DNA of 64,000 bases from Archilochus colubris (taxonomy: Eukaryota; Chordata; Aves; Apodiformes; Trochilidae). The number at the start of each line of letters is the position of its first letter. Position 1 is the first letter of the stretch. The position numbers and the translations under genes are program-made. The notes under the pieces are model-generated. The model was not told where the DNA came from and ran no database searches. It saw nothing but the letters and a program-made list of their open reading frames with translations. This document shows, one piece after another, positions 12,941 through 25,628 of this stretch. The stretch spans positions 1,116,001-1,180,000 of the forward strand of contig CM041108.1 of the NCBI GenBank assembly GCA_023079485.1, read 5' to 3'.

Positions 12941-14509
12941 GGGAAATCAAACCTGGAGCCTGTTGGGCCAGGGCTGCCATCCTGACATGGGAGAAAGGGA
13001 TGATGGAAGCACCTCCTAAAGCATCACCCTGCAGGGTAGAGGCAGAGGGATGCTGGAGCCCAGGTTTCTCCACCTGCACCTCAGGCCACCTCCTGGTATA
13101 AATCAAGGGGAAGAGCTGAATTCTGATATTACTGAGGGAGAGGCAGGTCTGTAAAACTGTAAAACTTATCTTATGAAGATAAGATAGGAGAGGCAGTGGG
13201 ATTTTCTGGAGAAGCAGCTCTTTATTTCTGGACAGCAGGCCTGGGACAAATCTTTGCTGAGCTGGTATTATCCATCAGGACCTCCCAGTCCTGGCACCAC
13301 TCTCTGTTTCTGCTCATTTGACCCACCAGGCAGCAAAGAGGCTGGAACCCTCCATGCTCTTTCCACCTCCCTTTTGAGTCATCTCCCCCTTCTCTTTACA
13401 CACCCACTTCTCTCAAAACCCTGGAAATACACAAAGCTCCTCTGATTTCCCATCTCTGTCCTCTGCCCATCCCTGTGTTCTCCCAGCATCTTGCATCTCC
13501 CCGGAGCTTCTCCAGTGACTCCCCCTCCCATGTACTTGTAATGCTATTCCCATCTTTCCTGGGGTTTGCTTGTGTTTGACGAGAAGCCCTCATCATTCCA
13601 GATTTGTCTTGCGTGAGCTATCACAGGATTAGTGAACTGGAAATCTTTGGGTTTGCTTTCAGAAGCTGGTCCCTAGGGAGCATCCCTTTAGTAAGTGATT
13701 TTTTTTCTGCTCTAGCCCAAGGAATTGAATCTGCATCCGGTAGCCAAATTGAATTCATTCGGGCAGGGTTAAGAGCCATTTGATACAGCTTTAGATTAGG
13801 TGAAGGCAGCCATATATATAGCCATATATATTTCATATTCTGCACTAACTGCTGCCCAGATCCCAGGGATGGGCTGGCCTAGTTCTTATTGACTGCTCCC
13901 TAGTGATCCCACTGTTACAAATGGATGTTGCTAAACAAGGGAATGGCTCCTAAATCTTCCCCTGCTGAAAGGTAATGGAAATAAGACAGAATGACAGGAA
14001 AAGGGGATGGCTGGACACTTAGTAAAAAGTTGCTGTGGCTGTCAGGGTGGTTGTGGGGAACCAGCAAGAGGTTTCCCCCTTGGAGAGGGGGGGACTGTTT
14101 GCATTTCTCCTGTTGGCTTGAGTTCTTTCCAAGAGCTGTGAGGGCTGCGTGGGACCTGTACAGAAATAGATTGGTGTAGCCAGCAGCTTCTGAGCACAGC
14201 TGCTGTGTTACTGTAGTAACACGGTGGGGTTTGGGATCCTTCCCATGGCACACTCAAGTAAACTGATGTAGGTTTGTCTGTGCTGATGGGGGGAGGCTGA
14301 ACTGTGTCAGCTGAAAATCTGGACATGGATTTGAATCAAAGGACAAATGAGTTTCTCTGTTTTCTTGAGGTGAGCCCATCCATCCTCATGCTGATGCCTC
14401 AAATGCTCTTGTGCCATCACCATCTGCTCTCTGCTGGAGCCATCTCAAGAGTGGTGTCCCCCAGGGTGGGAGCCCTTCTTCTTCTGGGCACTTGGCCCAT
14501 TGCAGGAGG

Positions 14510-14532
14510 AAAAAAAAAAAAAAAAAAAAAAA
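14510..14532 (+). repeat. Poly(A) tract
   Basis: Uninterrupted run of more than 20 A. No retroposed gene sequence was recognised directly upstream. Confidence 0.95.
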
Positions 14533-17500
14533 GGAAAAATAAATTGATTGCTCTGAGGTCTGCAGAGAGCACCCACTCAGGCTGTGAGCCGATGGCACAG
14601 GGGTCTGGGTGACTTTCAGCCATAGAAGGAGGAGAAATCTCTGTCATTGGTGCAGAACCTGTATAGAGCAGTACACAGGGTTTGGCACAAGCCCCACAGA
14701 GCCTGGCTGAGGAAAAAGGACTTGGAAAAAGAAGTAAGTTATATTCAGGGCAGCTGGGAGTCTCCATTGAAGGATCCTAAGCAAACGACATTCAAGGCCC
14801 ATAAAACTCTGGGCTTGCTCACAAATCTTGGCAATGCTCAGGAGCATCCACCCCGTGATGTTTATTGCTTTTCTAAAGGCTCCAGCTCCTGGAGTCGTGG
14901 CATGAAATGAAGAATTCTGCTTTTCTTGCCTTTTGACTGTTTGATCTTTACTGTAGCAGGGAGAATTTGGAAAACATAACCTTTACGTTCTGCAGAGCCA
15001 GGGAGCAAATAAAAAGGACGTGGAAGAAGTTTGCTATTTATTTCTGTTTCTGAACTAAATTCTCATAGTTTCTTTTTTTGAAAGCACCTTGATCTTGCAT
15101 GCTTTTTTTAACTGCTTGGTGTGTAAGTAATGACAGAATTTAGGCCTTTGTGCATCCTTTGAGCTGCTCCTTAAACTGATAGAAATGAGGCAAACAAGGA
15201 CTAGGGCAAGAAAAAAGATGCCTGGAGATGTGGCAGAGGAGATGATGAGCACAGGTCCTCTCCTAGGAGAGGAGGGAAGGGATGCCAATGAGAATGCTTG
15301 AGCCCAACCCGTGTCACACCAAGAGAGCTCTTCAGAGCTGAGGAGTGTTGTTCAGCTCCGTGGCACTCTAGAAGCAGTGTGTGGTGTCAATTCCCACTCC
15401 ACGTTGCCCATAGGACATTTGTCAAGGCTTTTTTTGGTCAGTTTTATTAGCCAGAGGCTCAGGTGTGAAGTTGGCATCATGAGAGGTTTCTGCCTGGACA
15501 GTGCTGGGGACAAGGGTTGTGACAGTGGGAAGGCAAAGGGCTGCAGGAGATGACTTTTAAGCGCCTTTTAGGTGTCTTTTGTCAGTAGAAGCTTTCCTCC
15601 TCCTCCAAACATGTTCATCTCTAAACTGCCACAGTCAAATTTGGGGTTTTATTGGTGTTTGCTCCCCTCTCCCATGCAAAGGCCAAGATGCTTCCCATCT
15701 GGAGCTGTCACAGCTGATTTTCCTGGCCAGAAACCCCGTTTTCTCCCCATTTCCCCCATTGTGTTGACCCTCATCTTAAAATGGTCCTGAGAGTGATGGG
15801 GGAAATGGGCAGTCATCTTCTTGTCTGAATCAAAAGAAAAACATTCTCCCTGTCCACAATCCCTTCTCAAAAATTCTATTGTCACTGTGTGGTTTGTTTG
15901 TTGCTTTTAACAAAGCAGTTCAAAACCACAAGTTTGGGTGTTTGGTTTTTTTTTGTTTCATTTTTATTTTGGTTAGAAATGACTGCCATCCAGGTAGAAA
16001 TGTTTTAGCTTGGGGGATTTTCCAATTTAAAAAGAAAAAGCAGAGAAGGCAGCGTGGAGGAAACAAAGCTCAAATAACCCAGAGTTATGAATCCCACTGA
16101 ACTGGGAATTAAACATGGTTCCTTTTCAGTCGTTTCCTCAGAGAAGAGCATCCACTGTGAACAGTCCTGACAAATGTGTTTATATTGTTTGATGGAAATC
16201 TTCTAGTCAGTACTAAATATAATATTGCTGGACAGGATGGGGAGGGGAAGCTGTACATTTATCTGGCCTGAAAGCAAATAGCACACATTAGGATTTACAT
16301 GAATATGGGAACACCAGAACTTATTGGACAGTAGCCGTAGGTCTTTAATTTAGGGAGCTGGATGGCTGTGTCTCCTGGAGTGTACATGGAAGGGAGAGCC
16401 TTTCCCTGTTGGCATCTGCATAGACCACAGCAATAAATTCAGGATGAAACATCACACTCATCACTGCCAGCCCAGAAAGGGACGGGTGGGAGGGGAGATG
16501 GGAACCCAGAGTAGGGCTGGATGCTCCTCACAGGAGCTGAGCCCAGCAGGAGCTGTGTATCCTCCCAGAGCCCACCTGAGCTCCAAAAAAAACCCCATTC
16601 CTGCTCCTTTTCAGAATTCATCCTTTTTTCCAGGGTCCCAATTTCATCTCAATCTGAGAAGGAGGCAGACTTTGATGCTGACTCTGGATGTCTCCCTAGG
16701 CCAGCTTCAGAGGAGGCTGTGTCATCTCCAACCTTTCAAGGAACCCACTTGGGCTTAATTAAAAACTAAACTCGGGTTCTGCTATTCAGATGAGACCAGA
16801 GAGAGCTCCTCTGCTGACGGCAGCTCAAACTTGTCACTTTGCTCCTGCTGCAAGGTAGGAAATATCAGCTGAGAGACAGAGCCCTGGCTGGTGTGGGCTG
16901 AACCCTTCTGCCAGAATCCTCAGCTGGTGAGAGAGGGTTGGGGTGGCAGCAGCCCCACTGGAAGGGCAGGGAGCAATCAATCAAGGAGACTTCATTAAAA
17001 GAGGTATGGAAAGAGGTGTTTGACAGAGCACTGCTCATTCAGGGGAAAAAAAAAAAAAAAAAAGCTGCATTTCCCAATCATGTTGCTTTGGTCAGAAGCC
17101 TCTTGTTCTCAGCTCTGCTCTGTGGGCATTTGCATGCTTGGAAGGAAAAAAAATGTAATATTAACCTTTGGCTTCCATCACTGAGGAGTCAGTGGTGTCA
17201 TAGAAAGGAACAACTACAGAGAGAGGTGATTTGGGGAGACAGGAGATGTGAGGGACCCAGAGGAATGTGAAGTCAGAGAATGTCTTAGAAGCAGTATGAA
17301 AGGATAATTTTATTTTTATTGGAGGTAATTATTCTGCCCCAGGTGCTGGAAAGTGCCCAATGGGTGCAGAGGAGTTCATTAGGGCCCTGAGTTACCTCCT
17401 CCTGCCATTCCTCTGCCCTTTCCTGAGGTGGCCATGGCCATGTTGGGGATATTTATTTTTTTTTTGATGAGGAGATGAGTTCCCTGAGGAGGAAACAAAA

Positions 17501-17677
17501 GAGCTGCTGAGGTGGGAAGCCCTGGGATTGTGATGGAGGCCAGGTCCTGACCTCAGCCTCTGCCCCAAGATTCTGGGGGGAAACTGCAAGTGTTCTCCCT
17601 TGAGAAGCAGTCAGGGAAGAGGGTTGGTGTGTGTTTTGCTGCAATAGCTTTGTGGTCTCTCAGGTATCCCCAGCCCT

Positions 17678-17699
17678 GGGGGGTGCGTGGGTGGGTGGG
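17678..17699 (+). other. G-quadruplex motif on the sense strand
   Basis: Six G, then tgcgt-type spacing, then three GGG runs each separated by a single base (gggtgggtggg). This fits the canonical four-run G-quadruplex pattern with short loops. It is on the non-template strand of the KIRREL3 transcript. Function unknown. Confidence 0.7.
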
Positions 17700-18690
17700 T
17701 GCTGCCCCATGGGGAGGTTGCTGGGTGTGGGGGGTGCTTTGGGTGCCCCCAGGGTTTGCTTTCGTGCTGCTGGAGTGGAAACAGGTCCTGCAATTAAGCA
17801 TTTCTTCTTGTGGTTTGTTGCTGAAGGAGGCAGTGAAGGTTTAGGGATGTTTTGGGAGGGGTTTTGTTTGGTTTGGGTTTTTTGTTGGTTTTTTTTTTAC
17901 TGTTCTGGTTTTTCTGAGCCTGGAGCATTGCCCTCTTGTGGCACCTCGATGGGCCACACCAGGTGGCTGTGGAGAAGGGGGCTTTGGGTCACTTCCAACA
18001 TCAGCTTCTCTTGGAGTCCCAAGGGTTTCCTGCAATTGTCTGCAGTCCCTCTGAAGCCTGGGCTGTTGCAGAGCATTGCTGGAGCTGCTTTGGCTGCACA
18101 GAGGAGGTTTCAGAAGGGATTTGCAGGGTCAAGGGAGCAGAGCTGGGAGCTGCTTCCCATAACCAGGAGGAGACCCCTTCAGCTGCTCTGCACAGCTGAG
18201 ATGCTGCTGCCCAACATGATCCCATCCCAGGAACTTTGTCCTCCCTGGGGCAGGAGTGTTTGGCACTTAGAGAAGGTGTGTGTGTGAGGAGAAGCTGGAG
18301 GTGGTTGTTTGAGGGCATGGGAGCTCCCCCATGGTCCCTGCTCTGATGCTTCCCATGGTTGGTGGCTCAGGAGGGCACTGTGGTCCCCCTGAGCTCAGAC
18401 ATTTAATTTAAAGTTCATTAAACCTTGTTCTCTCCTGCCTGGCAGAGCTGGGATGCTGCCTGGATCTCCCTGGAATGGCATCTTGGCCTGGGGTGGATTG
18501 ATAAATTTCTTTCCTAAGACTTTCCATGAAATTTAAAGCTTGCTGTCACTTTAAAAGAACATCTGCTTCCTGCCCTCTGTCCCATGGAGCTCTGAGTGGT
18601 GCTGGGGCTGGCAGAACCAAGACAAACCTTGAGAATGTCCAATGTGTCTGCCTGGTTCCCTCCAACCTTTTTGTTGGTGCGTGTGGGGGT

Positions 18691-18753
18691 GAGCAGGATG
18701 AGCAGGATGAGCAGGATGAGCAGGATGAGCAGGATGAGCAGGATGAGCAGGAT
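18691..18753 (+). repeat. Minisatellite, 7 perfect copies of GAGCAGGAT
   Basis: Seven uninterrupted copies of the 9-bp unit gagcaggat. Because the period is a multiple of three the array is open in most frames, which creates artificial low-complexity peptides on both strands. Confidence 0.97.
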
Positions 18754-20284
18754 GCTGTCCTGGCAGACAGAGGCACTTTAAGGATGCTGAAATGTGCTGG
18801 GAGACCTTCAGGCTGTGGCCAGTCTCCAGCAAAGAGGGGACTGATAGATTTCCCTGCAGTGTCACTTTCCTTCTGGGATGTGTAATGTGACTTCAGGAGG
18901 TTTGTGAAGCTTGTTTTAAGAAATGATTTAGAATTTCACTATTGCTTTGATATTTGTTGAATAAAATGTTGACACAAGGTACCAGGCTACTCAGGGCTTT
19001 TTAACTTGCTGTGGAGATTTTTTTAAAAAATGTAATAAAAAAAAAAGGCATGAAATGAATTAGCAAATTATTTTGTTTGCTTTGTTCATTTTTCCAACAA
19101 GAAAGCTACCCACCTGGAAAATACTGCCTGGCTGCAGGCAGGAGCAGAATTTATTTCCTGAGATAAATGGATCTGGGATAAAAGTCCTCTTTATTTTTTC
19201 ATTTCAGCTGCAAAAGATGATATGCTTCTGTTCAGCTCTTTGTGCTGAAGATCAAATAAGAAGGAACTTTGCATAGGTGTGCCAATGCCTTTCAAGGAAA
19301 AGTTTCTTCCCCTGCTCCAACCTTTTCCTCTCAGAAGCAGCACCTTGGACTGGAGATGAGAGCAATATTTAACATCTCAATGCTGCTGGTGTGACTCAAT
19401 CCCAGTGCTGACACCCTTATTCTGTTTTCTGTTCCATGCACACAGTTACTCTCTGATCTCTCTACCTTGGCCTTGTTTTATTTTATTCTTTTTTTTTTCC
19501 CCATTTCTCCTGTGATGATGCCTTTATGCAAGAAGCATTGTTTCATTTTCCTGAAGGTCCTGAGAGGGCAGCTGGCAGATCTCATATGCAGGGTGTCAGC
19601 TACATTAAATGAACACACTCAGATCACTGTAAATCCCTATTTACACACAATAAACATGAGGATATAAAGCACAGAGGAAATGATACATTATTGATTACAG
19701 CAGTGGCATGTAATGTCTTTTGAAAGGCAGGTGGTGCCTGCCCATCCATCACTGCTCCTCAGGAGCATCTCCTGGCTCCTTGGAAATGGTGGTTGGGTTT
19801 TAACCCCCTCCCCTGGCTCCCTGTGGGGAGAGGAGGAGTGAAAGGTGGAATACAGCCTGGGGTTATCAGAAGATGTCTGGGGACAGAGCAGTAGAGCTGG
19901 GGTATTTATCTGGGTGACCTCAAGCCCAGGCTGTTGGGCATGTTTGGGTTTTATTAAGCCATCCAATGCTCTAGAGAAGATTCCTCATACAAGTGGAGCC
20001 AGAGGGCTCCAATCTCACTGCCCTTTCCTCTAAATGCAGTTGAGTCTCCCCCTTGGTGTTTATGCTGCCCCAAAAAGGATTTTCTTATGTATGATCCCCT
20101 GGTGTCAGGGGTAGGAGCAGAAGCAAAGCATGGGACAACACAAAGGAGCTCCCTGAGTCTGCAGAGAGGAGAATGTGCAGCAGGGGGAGGATGCCTGCCC
20201 AGGCCTAACAATAGCTTTGAGACAATGAGTTCTGTTCCCCCCAAAGTGTGTCAGGTGTGGTTTGTGTGTGTGTGGCTTTAATGC

Positions 20285-20313
20285 TGTTTGTTTGTTTGTT
20301 TGTTTGTTTGTTT
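20285..20313 (+). repeat. (TTTG)n microsatellite
   Basis: About seven uninterrupted tttg units. Confidence 0.96.
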
Positions 20314-23154
20314 AAATGGTGATCTAAGCTGCTTGTCAGCTGGGGTGCCTTATTGGCAATGCTGGCCTGGTACTTGTGTAGCAGTGATGAAGAACAATGT
20401 TCTGCTGGTTGCTGCACTTGTAGCTGATGATTTCTTCTCTTTCTCAGCACCTGGCACCATCCCCAGTCTCCTGTGCAATACATGAAATTCATTCCCTTGT
20501 TTTATCTCTGGCTGAGCTGGCAGGGAAGTGAGGTCCTTGAGGCTTGACAAGCAATTGGAATAGCTTTAGTTTGGTTTAAAGGAGTTGAGGGTTCAAACCC
20601 AGGCAGGTAATGGAGCAGTTCTCCTCCCCTTGCTCACTCTGAGGGCTCTGCAGCCTCGCTGCTCCTGGCACTGGTGGCTCAGAAGGATTTCAGGGTGCAG
20701 CCACACAAACAGAAAGAGTATCTTGATGAAAACTGGATAACCTGAATCAGTACACAGGGAAAACTGTTCCCTCCCCCTCCTCGATCCACCCCCAGCCTCT
20801 GATCTGAGCTGTTTGCTCACTCGTGTGAACCCTGCAGTGAAAACAGATTAAAGTTCCCCTTTTCCCGTGGCTTTTTTTTCCCTCCAGGTATTTAATCTTA
20901 GTTTACAGATGAAATGTGCAGTGGAGAAAAAGATGCTAATCACACAGTTGCTGCACTCTGCTCCAGTCACTGAAAAATTTATTACCATCTGGCCTGGATT
21001 GGACAGGGCTGTGAGCATCAAGATGTTCCCATCTTTTGAAGCAGTGGCAGCTAAAGCCAGCATTGCATCAGGGCATGGCACCCAGGCTGTGCAAGGAGCT
21101 TGGGTGGCTTGTATGGCATCTCTTTGCTAAGGAAAAGTCAATGCTGTACCCAAAATGTCCCTGGCTGGGCTGTAAGTGTCATCTCAGCAGCTTTCTAAGG
21201 TCTAGTGGTGTGTGGGGGGTTCTCTTTTGGTCAACCACTTCACTACTCAGCCCTTCCCACTTTGGTTTTGGCCAGGAGTTGGGATGGGTGTTGTGATTTC
21301 AGTCTCCTGGGTATCTCATTATGAACATCCCTAGCTGGAAGGAGGCCATGGGGCTTTGCATGGTTCAGTTCTGCCAGGCTTTATGAAAACAGAGCAGAAG
21401 GTGAGATCAGGAACTGGACCAGGAATGGGGTTGCTCAGGCTCCCAGGAAAAGGTATTTGGCTGGGCAGCTTTCTGACATGTTGTAATATTAAGCTGCCCT
21501 GGAAGAAAGCAGTTTGATTTCTGGCCTGTCTCTGCCCTCAGTGTATGGATGGACTTACAGTTCAGAAGGACTCAAACTCCAGCCCCCCTGATGCATCTTA
21601 AATACATGATTTTGCATTTGGCTTTTTGCAAGAGCTGTGGTTGTCCCCAGCCAAGCTCCTCCTGGAGCTGTGCTTTCCCTCCAGCACCAGCAAGACCAGC
21701 TGGATTTTGGAGCATGCTTTCATACCTCTCCTGTGGCCATGTTGGCATATGTTTCCTCTTTTAGAAGAGCTTAAACTATGGTTTGTAAAAGCTCCCAACT
21801 TGAAAAAGCAGAAATTGCTGAGCAAGGAAATAACAGGCAGGGTGCAAGCAGCACTCGTGTCTCTCTTTGCAATTAGGAAACCTAAATGCAGGCTTGGCTG
21901 TCTTTCCAATTAAACCCTGGCAAGCTGGGATCCAGGATGTGATAATGAAGCAGCAAGTTTTGGAGCTTCTCTGCTTGCTGGCTGTGAGAGCTTTAGGCTG
22001 TCTGGCTGAAACTGAGGCATTGAAAGTAATGGGCTGGACAATCTCACCCCATTACTCTTAATGGGATTCTGAGAGGCTGGGGGAGCTCTTTTCACAGATC
22101 ATTCAAGTTATGGCCAACACTGGGGAAATGGCCCCCTGGAAGCCAAGCTGGTGGTGATAACTTAAGGGGTTTGGCAGCAGAGAGGAGGAGCAGGGTCAGG
22201 GAAGGGGCCCAAAGGTGTTTGTGGACTGGGAGCTGGGATGAGAAGGTTCTAAAAGGGGAGCAGGGATGTGGGGACCAAGCAATGTGAATATTGCAGCCTT
22301 GAAGTTTTGGGCTGAATGCTGCCACCTGAAGCTGGGGTTTGGATGCTCAGGGTCTTCTCTGGAGCCCAGACTGGAGCAGAAGCTGCTGCCGGAGCAGGAT
22401 GCCTGCCTGGCCAAGCAGTCTGAGTGATGGATTTGTTTCTTGTGGTGAGGCTCAATCTGTTCCTGCCAGGACACTGAGGGAACGTGGTCTGGACAGGGCA
22501 GCAATCAGCCTCCCACAGCCTGAAATTTGCCCACTCCCCTTTCTCTTGCTGCTGAGCATGGCCAAAGCCCTCCCTGCCAGCACCCTCTGCAGCTTCAATA
22601 CCTCAATCAAAGCTGCCTTCCTGCAGCAAGGGATGGAGATGTAATGATTAGATAATCCCTTCAATCTTTTGGCTTTCTCTTCTCCCCTCTAATTGGTGCC
22701 TTGTTCTTTGGCAGAGGGCAGGGACCTGTTTTCCTGCTGCCCCTTCCACCTCAGCTCTTTGAGAAAGATTTAATGGAAAGGGAAGAGCAGCAGCAAGAGC
22801 ACCTCCAGCTGGGATTCACCTCCAATTGCTGCTCCTTTGGCCAAGTTACTCATCCATGATTGTTTGGTATCCCAAGAATCCTCAACTCCAGTTCAAATTC
22901 TTGGGAGGTTGGAACACTGAAGGAGAAACTGGGGATTCCCCTGTGGATCAGGGGCTGAGCCAGGGGGAATTGTTCACATCACTGGGGTCCTTCAGCTCTG
23001 GAAAGCCCAGGAGGTGATGGCATAGCAAGGGTTGGTGCTGCACAGGATGTCTCCTACCCCCTTCTCAGCCTGTGAGCTTAGAAGGGGCTTAGGGAGTTTT
23101 CTGAAATTGCCCAGAGTTGGCGAGGAGGGAGAAAAACTAAAATGGAAACTGAAG

Positions 23155-23192
23155 ATCAAAAAAAAAGAAAAAAAAAAGAAAAAAGAAAAAGC
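23155..23192 (+). repeat. A-rich low-complexity tract
   Basis: Runs of A broken by single G bases (gaaaaaaaaaagaaaaaag). Confidence 0.93.
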
Positions 23193-23554
23193 CTCAGAAT
23201 TGCAGCCGTGCTGTGAGGTAACCAGCAAATACAATTTAATTATAAGATACACAGGAGTGGTGGCATTTGAGAGGCTGGAGCATGATTTGCCAGTAATAGA
23301 GGGACAGCAGGGTTCCCTGCCTCTGGCTGTTGTGTCATCTCCAAATGGGAGTGGGGCTGCTCCAGGGCTCTCCCTCCCTTCCCAGGGCATTAAAAGCCAA
23401 AGCTCCTCTGTGCTGAGGGACCAGGGCAGCTCCTGGGGTGCCCAGGGTTTGGACTTCCCAGGATTTGAGGCAGAAGGAGCTGATGGACCTGGGGCAGGTG
23501 GAGGCTGTCACTGGGATCAGGCAGAGAGAGGGCAGCTGGTTTGCTGGGTGTTTT

Positions 23555-23590
23555 CAGGGGTATTTCCAGGGGTATTTCCAGGGGTATTTA
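23555..23590 (+). repeat. 12-bp tandem triplication
   Basis: Three copies of caggggtatttc, the last ending in a instead of c. Confidence 0.95.
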
Positions 23591-23718
23591 AGTGCTTTGT
23601 GCTTTCCTGCACTGCCCTTCATCTTTCTGGGTTTGTGACATGGATGGGTTAACCAGGAACACTTTCAAGAGGGGAGGTGTTGATCCAGAACATTACAATA
23701 GATGTGACCTTTACAGTC

Positions 23719-23824
23719 CTGGGGTGGTTTTGGTTGGTTGGTTGTGGGTTTTTTGTTTGGTGTTTTTTTGTTTGTTTTGGGGTTTTTTTGGTTGTTTTTT
23801 TTTTGTGTGTGTGTGGGGGTTTTC
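23719..23824 (+). repeat. T/G-only low-complexity tract
   Basis: About 100 bp of the + strand is almost only T and G (ttttggttggttggttgtgg, gggtttttttggttgttttt, gtgtgtgtgtgggggttttc). It gives Trp/Phe/Val-rich open frames with no biological meaning. Confidence 0.93.
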
Positions 23825-25599
23825 CCCTCTGTGTTCACAATCTGTCAGACCAATGTGGGGGCTTCATTGCAAAGTGTTTCCTTTGCCACTCTCTCCTCAT
23901 CATTGAGTTACAGGATTATGAGGGTCAGTTGTGGGAAATGGAGCTCTCCACCTGCCAGGGGAGCTCAGGGTATGTTATTTATTCCAACATGAGCTGCTCC
24001 CCCCAGGCTTCAGGGTGATGGCATGGTGTGTGTGTGGCTGATGTTGCTGGGATTGCACTGGGATCTGCAGGGATCCTGGGGCAGGAGTGAGGAGCAGAGT
24101 GCCACAAGATGAGAAACCAGAGTGTTTGGTGATGAAGTCCTGTCTCTGGAGAAAGCACTGTGTTCTTAAGGAATCAAAATCCTTGGAATTGTATTTTTTT
24201 CTCCCTGTCAGTTTTGTTCTGTGCTTTTTCATTCAGGTTTCAGACACTCTTGGGGACTCCCAGCCCTTCCTGCCATGTAGGAGCACATCCTGCAGGCACT
24301 GGGGATGGAGCTGGGAAGCTCACCCCAGCTTAGACTGACCCAGTAAATCTCCCTAACAGCCCTCCCTTTTCCCAGACTCTGGGAGAAGAAATGTCAGGAG
24401 GAGGCAGAGCAGGTAGACAAGGCTCAAACTGCTTGGGAGCCTCTCCATGCCCCAGAAGTGTGAGGAGCTCCAGAGGGTCCAGGTGGGATGTGTGGGGTGA
24501 TGCAATGCAAGCACTGGGCTGTAACCAGAACAGATGTGCCCATCACCCCTCCTCTGGTGACCCTGGCTGCCCCATGGGCTCCTCAGGGGTTCCTGGGGGA
24601 CTGATGAGAGGGTGATGATGTGTTCTGGTTTCAGGGAAGCATCAAGGAAAGACTGGGGGAGGTGTGGGGCAGTACTTGGCTTTCTCAAAGCCCTTTTTTC
24701 TCACCTTCCTGCAGTGGTTTGGTGCCTTGGAACAGGAGATGAATTCTGTGGTTTGAAGGGAGCAGCAGGTCCAATGAGCTGCTGAAAAAAGCAGATTAAA
24801 TCCCTGGGAAGTCCTTGTAGGGCAGGTGAGCTGAACAATCCAGGGATGGATCCAAGCTCCAGGGCTGTAGGAAGCCCAGGAGCTTCAGAGGTTCTGAGGT
24901 TAGCAAGATGAAAGTGGCAGCAGGACAGCAAAATACTGTCAAAAATCACCTAAACTGGGGAAAAACACCCATGCTGGGAGATGGGAATAGGAAGCAGTGA
25001 CCCCCCAGGGTGGAGAGGGCCTGGAGATGATGCTGTGGAGAACTGGGTGAGGGTCTGTGCTTGATGGAGCCTTCAGAAGTTGGGTGTAGAGGGGTAACTG
25101 GAACCTGCAGGGCACTGGAATTTCCCAGCACTGCCCGAGGAGCTGTGGGTGTGGGCAGTCCCAGCAGCCCTGACCAGTGCCTGGGGATGGATTTAGGAAG
25201 GTGCCATGGAAGTGTCTGGCTCTCGGTGCAAACAGGAGCTGGTTTGTTATCATTAGTGGTGAAGAAAACACTCTGCTTCCATATAACCTTTGATCTGTTT
25301 TTCTTTTGAATAAAATAAACGCAGTGTGAAAGTTGCTGCTTTTACAAGGAAGAAAAAAACAAGACAGAAAAGCAAATCAGCCTTTTTCCTGTGAGCTGAA
25401 GGATAGTTAAGAGTGTGGAACTTGCTGGCACAAAGACCTCAGCAAAGGAAGGCACTGCAGCTGATTTGAATGGAGTAAATATGTACCTTGTGCACAGAGG
25501 TATCAAAGCTCTTTGTGTGCGGAGGTTCAAGTACTGAAGGCCACCTCACTCTGGGGGAAACTTGTTATTCCTCCAAGCTGCTTTATGCTGGGGGAAGGA

Positions 25600-25628
25600 A
25601 AAAGAAAAAAAGAAAAAAAAAAAAGGAA
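25600..25628 (+). repeat. A-rich tract
   Basis: A-runs broken by single G bases. Confidence 0.9.

Noticed and set aside
14510..14532. Poly(A) run as the tail of a processed pseudogene
   Set aside because: The sequence upstream does not resemble a spliced mRNA and no flanking duplication is evident.
17631..18287. Open frame of about 218 codons on the + strand
   Set aside because: It is Trp/Gly/Phe-rich, crosses a G-rich/T-rich low-complexity stretch, overlaps open frames in other registers and shows no domain or splice context.
18691..18753. Possible CRISPR-like array
   Set aside because: Direct repeats are contiguous with no spacers, and the DNA is vertebrate.
18526..18885. Low-complexity peptide (EQDEQDEQD) resembling an acidic protein repeat
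   Set aside because: It is generated entirely by the 9-bp minisatellite, which is open in several frames on both strands.
23032..23652. Open frame of about 206 codons with a Lys-rich run
   Set aside because: The Lys run is the A-rich tract and the VFPGVFPGVF run is the 12-bp triplication; nothing else looks like a protein.
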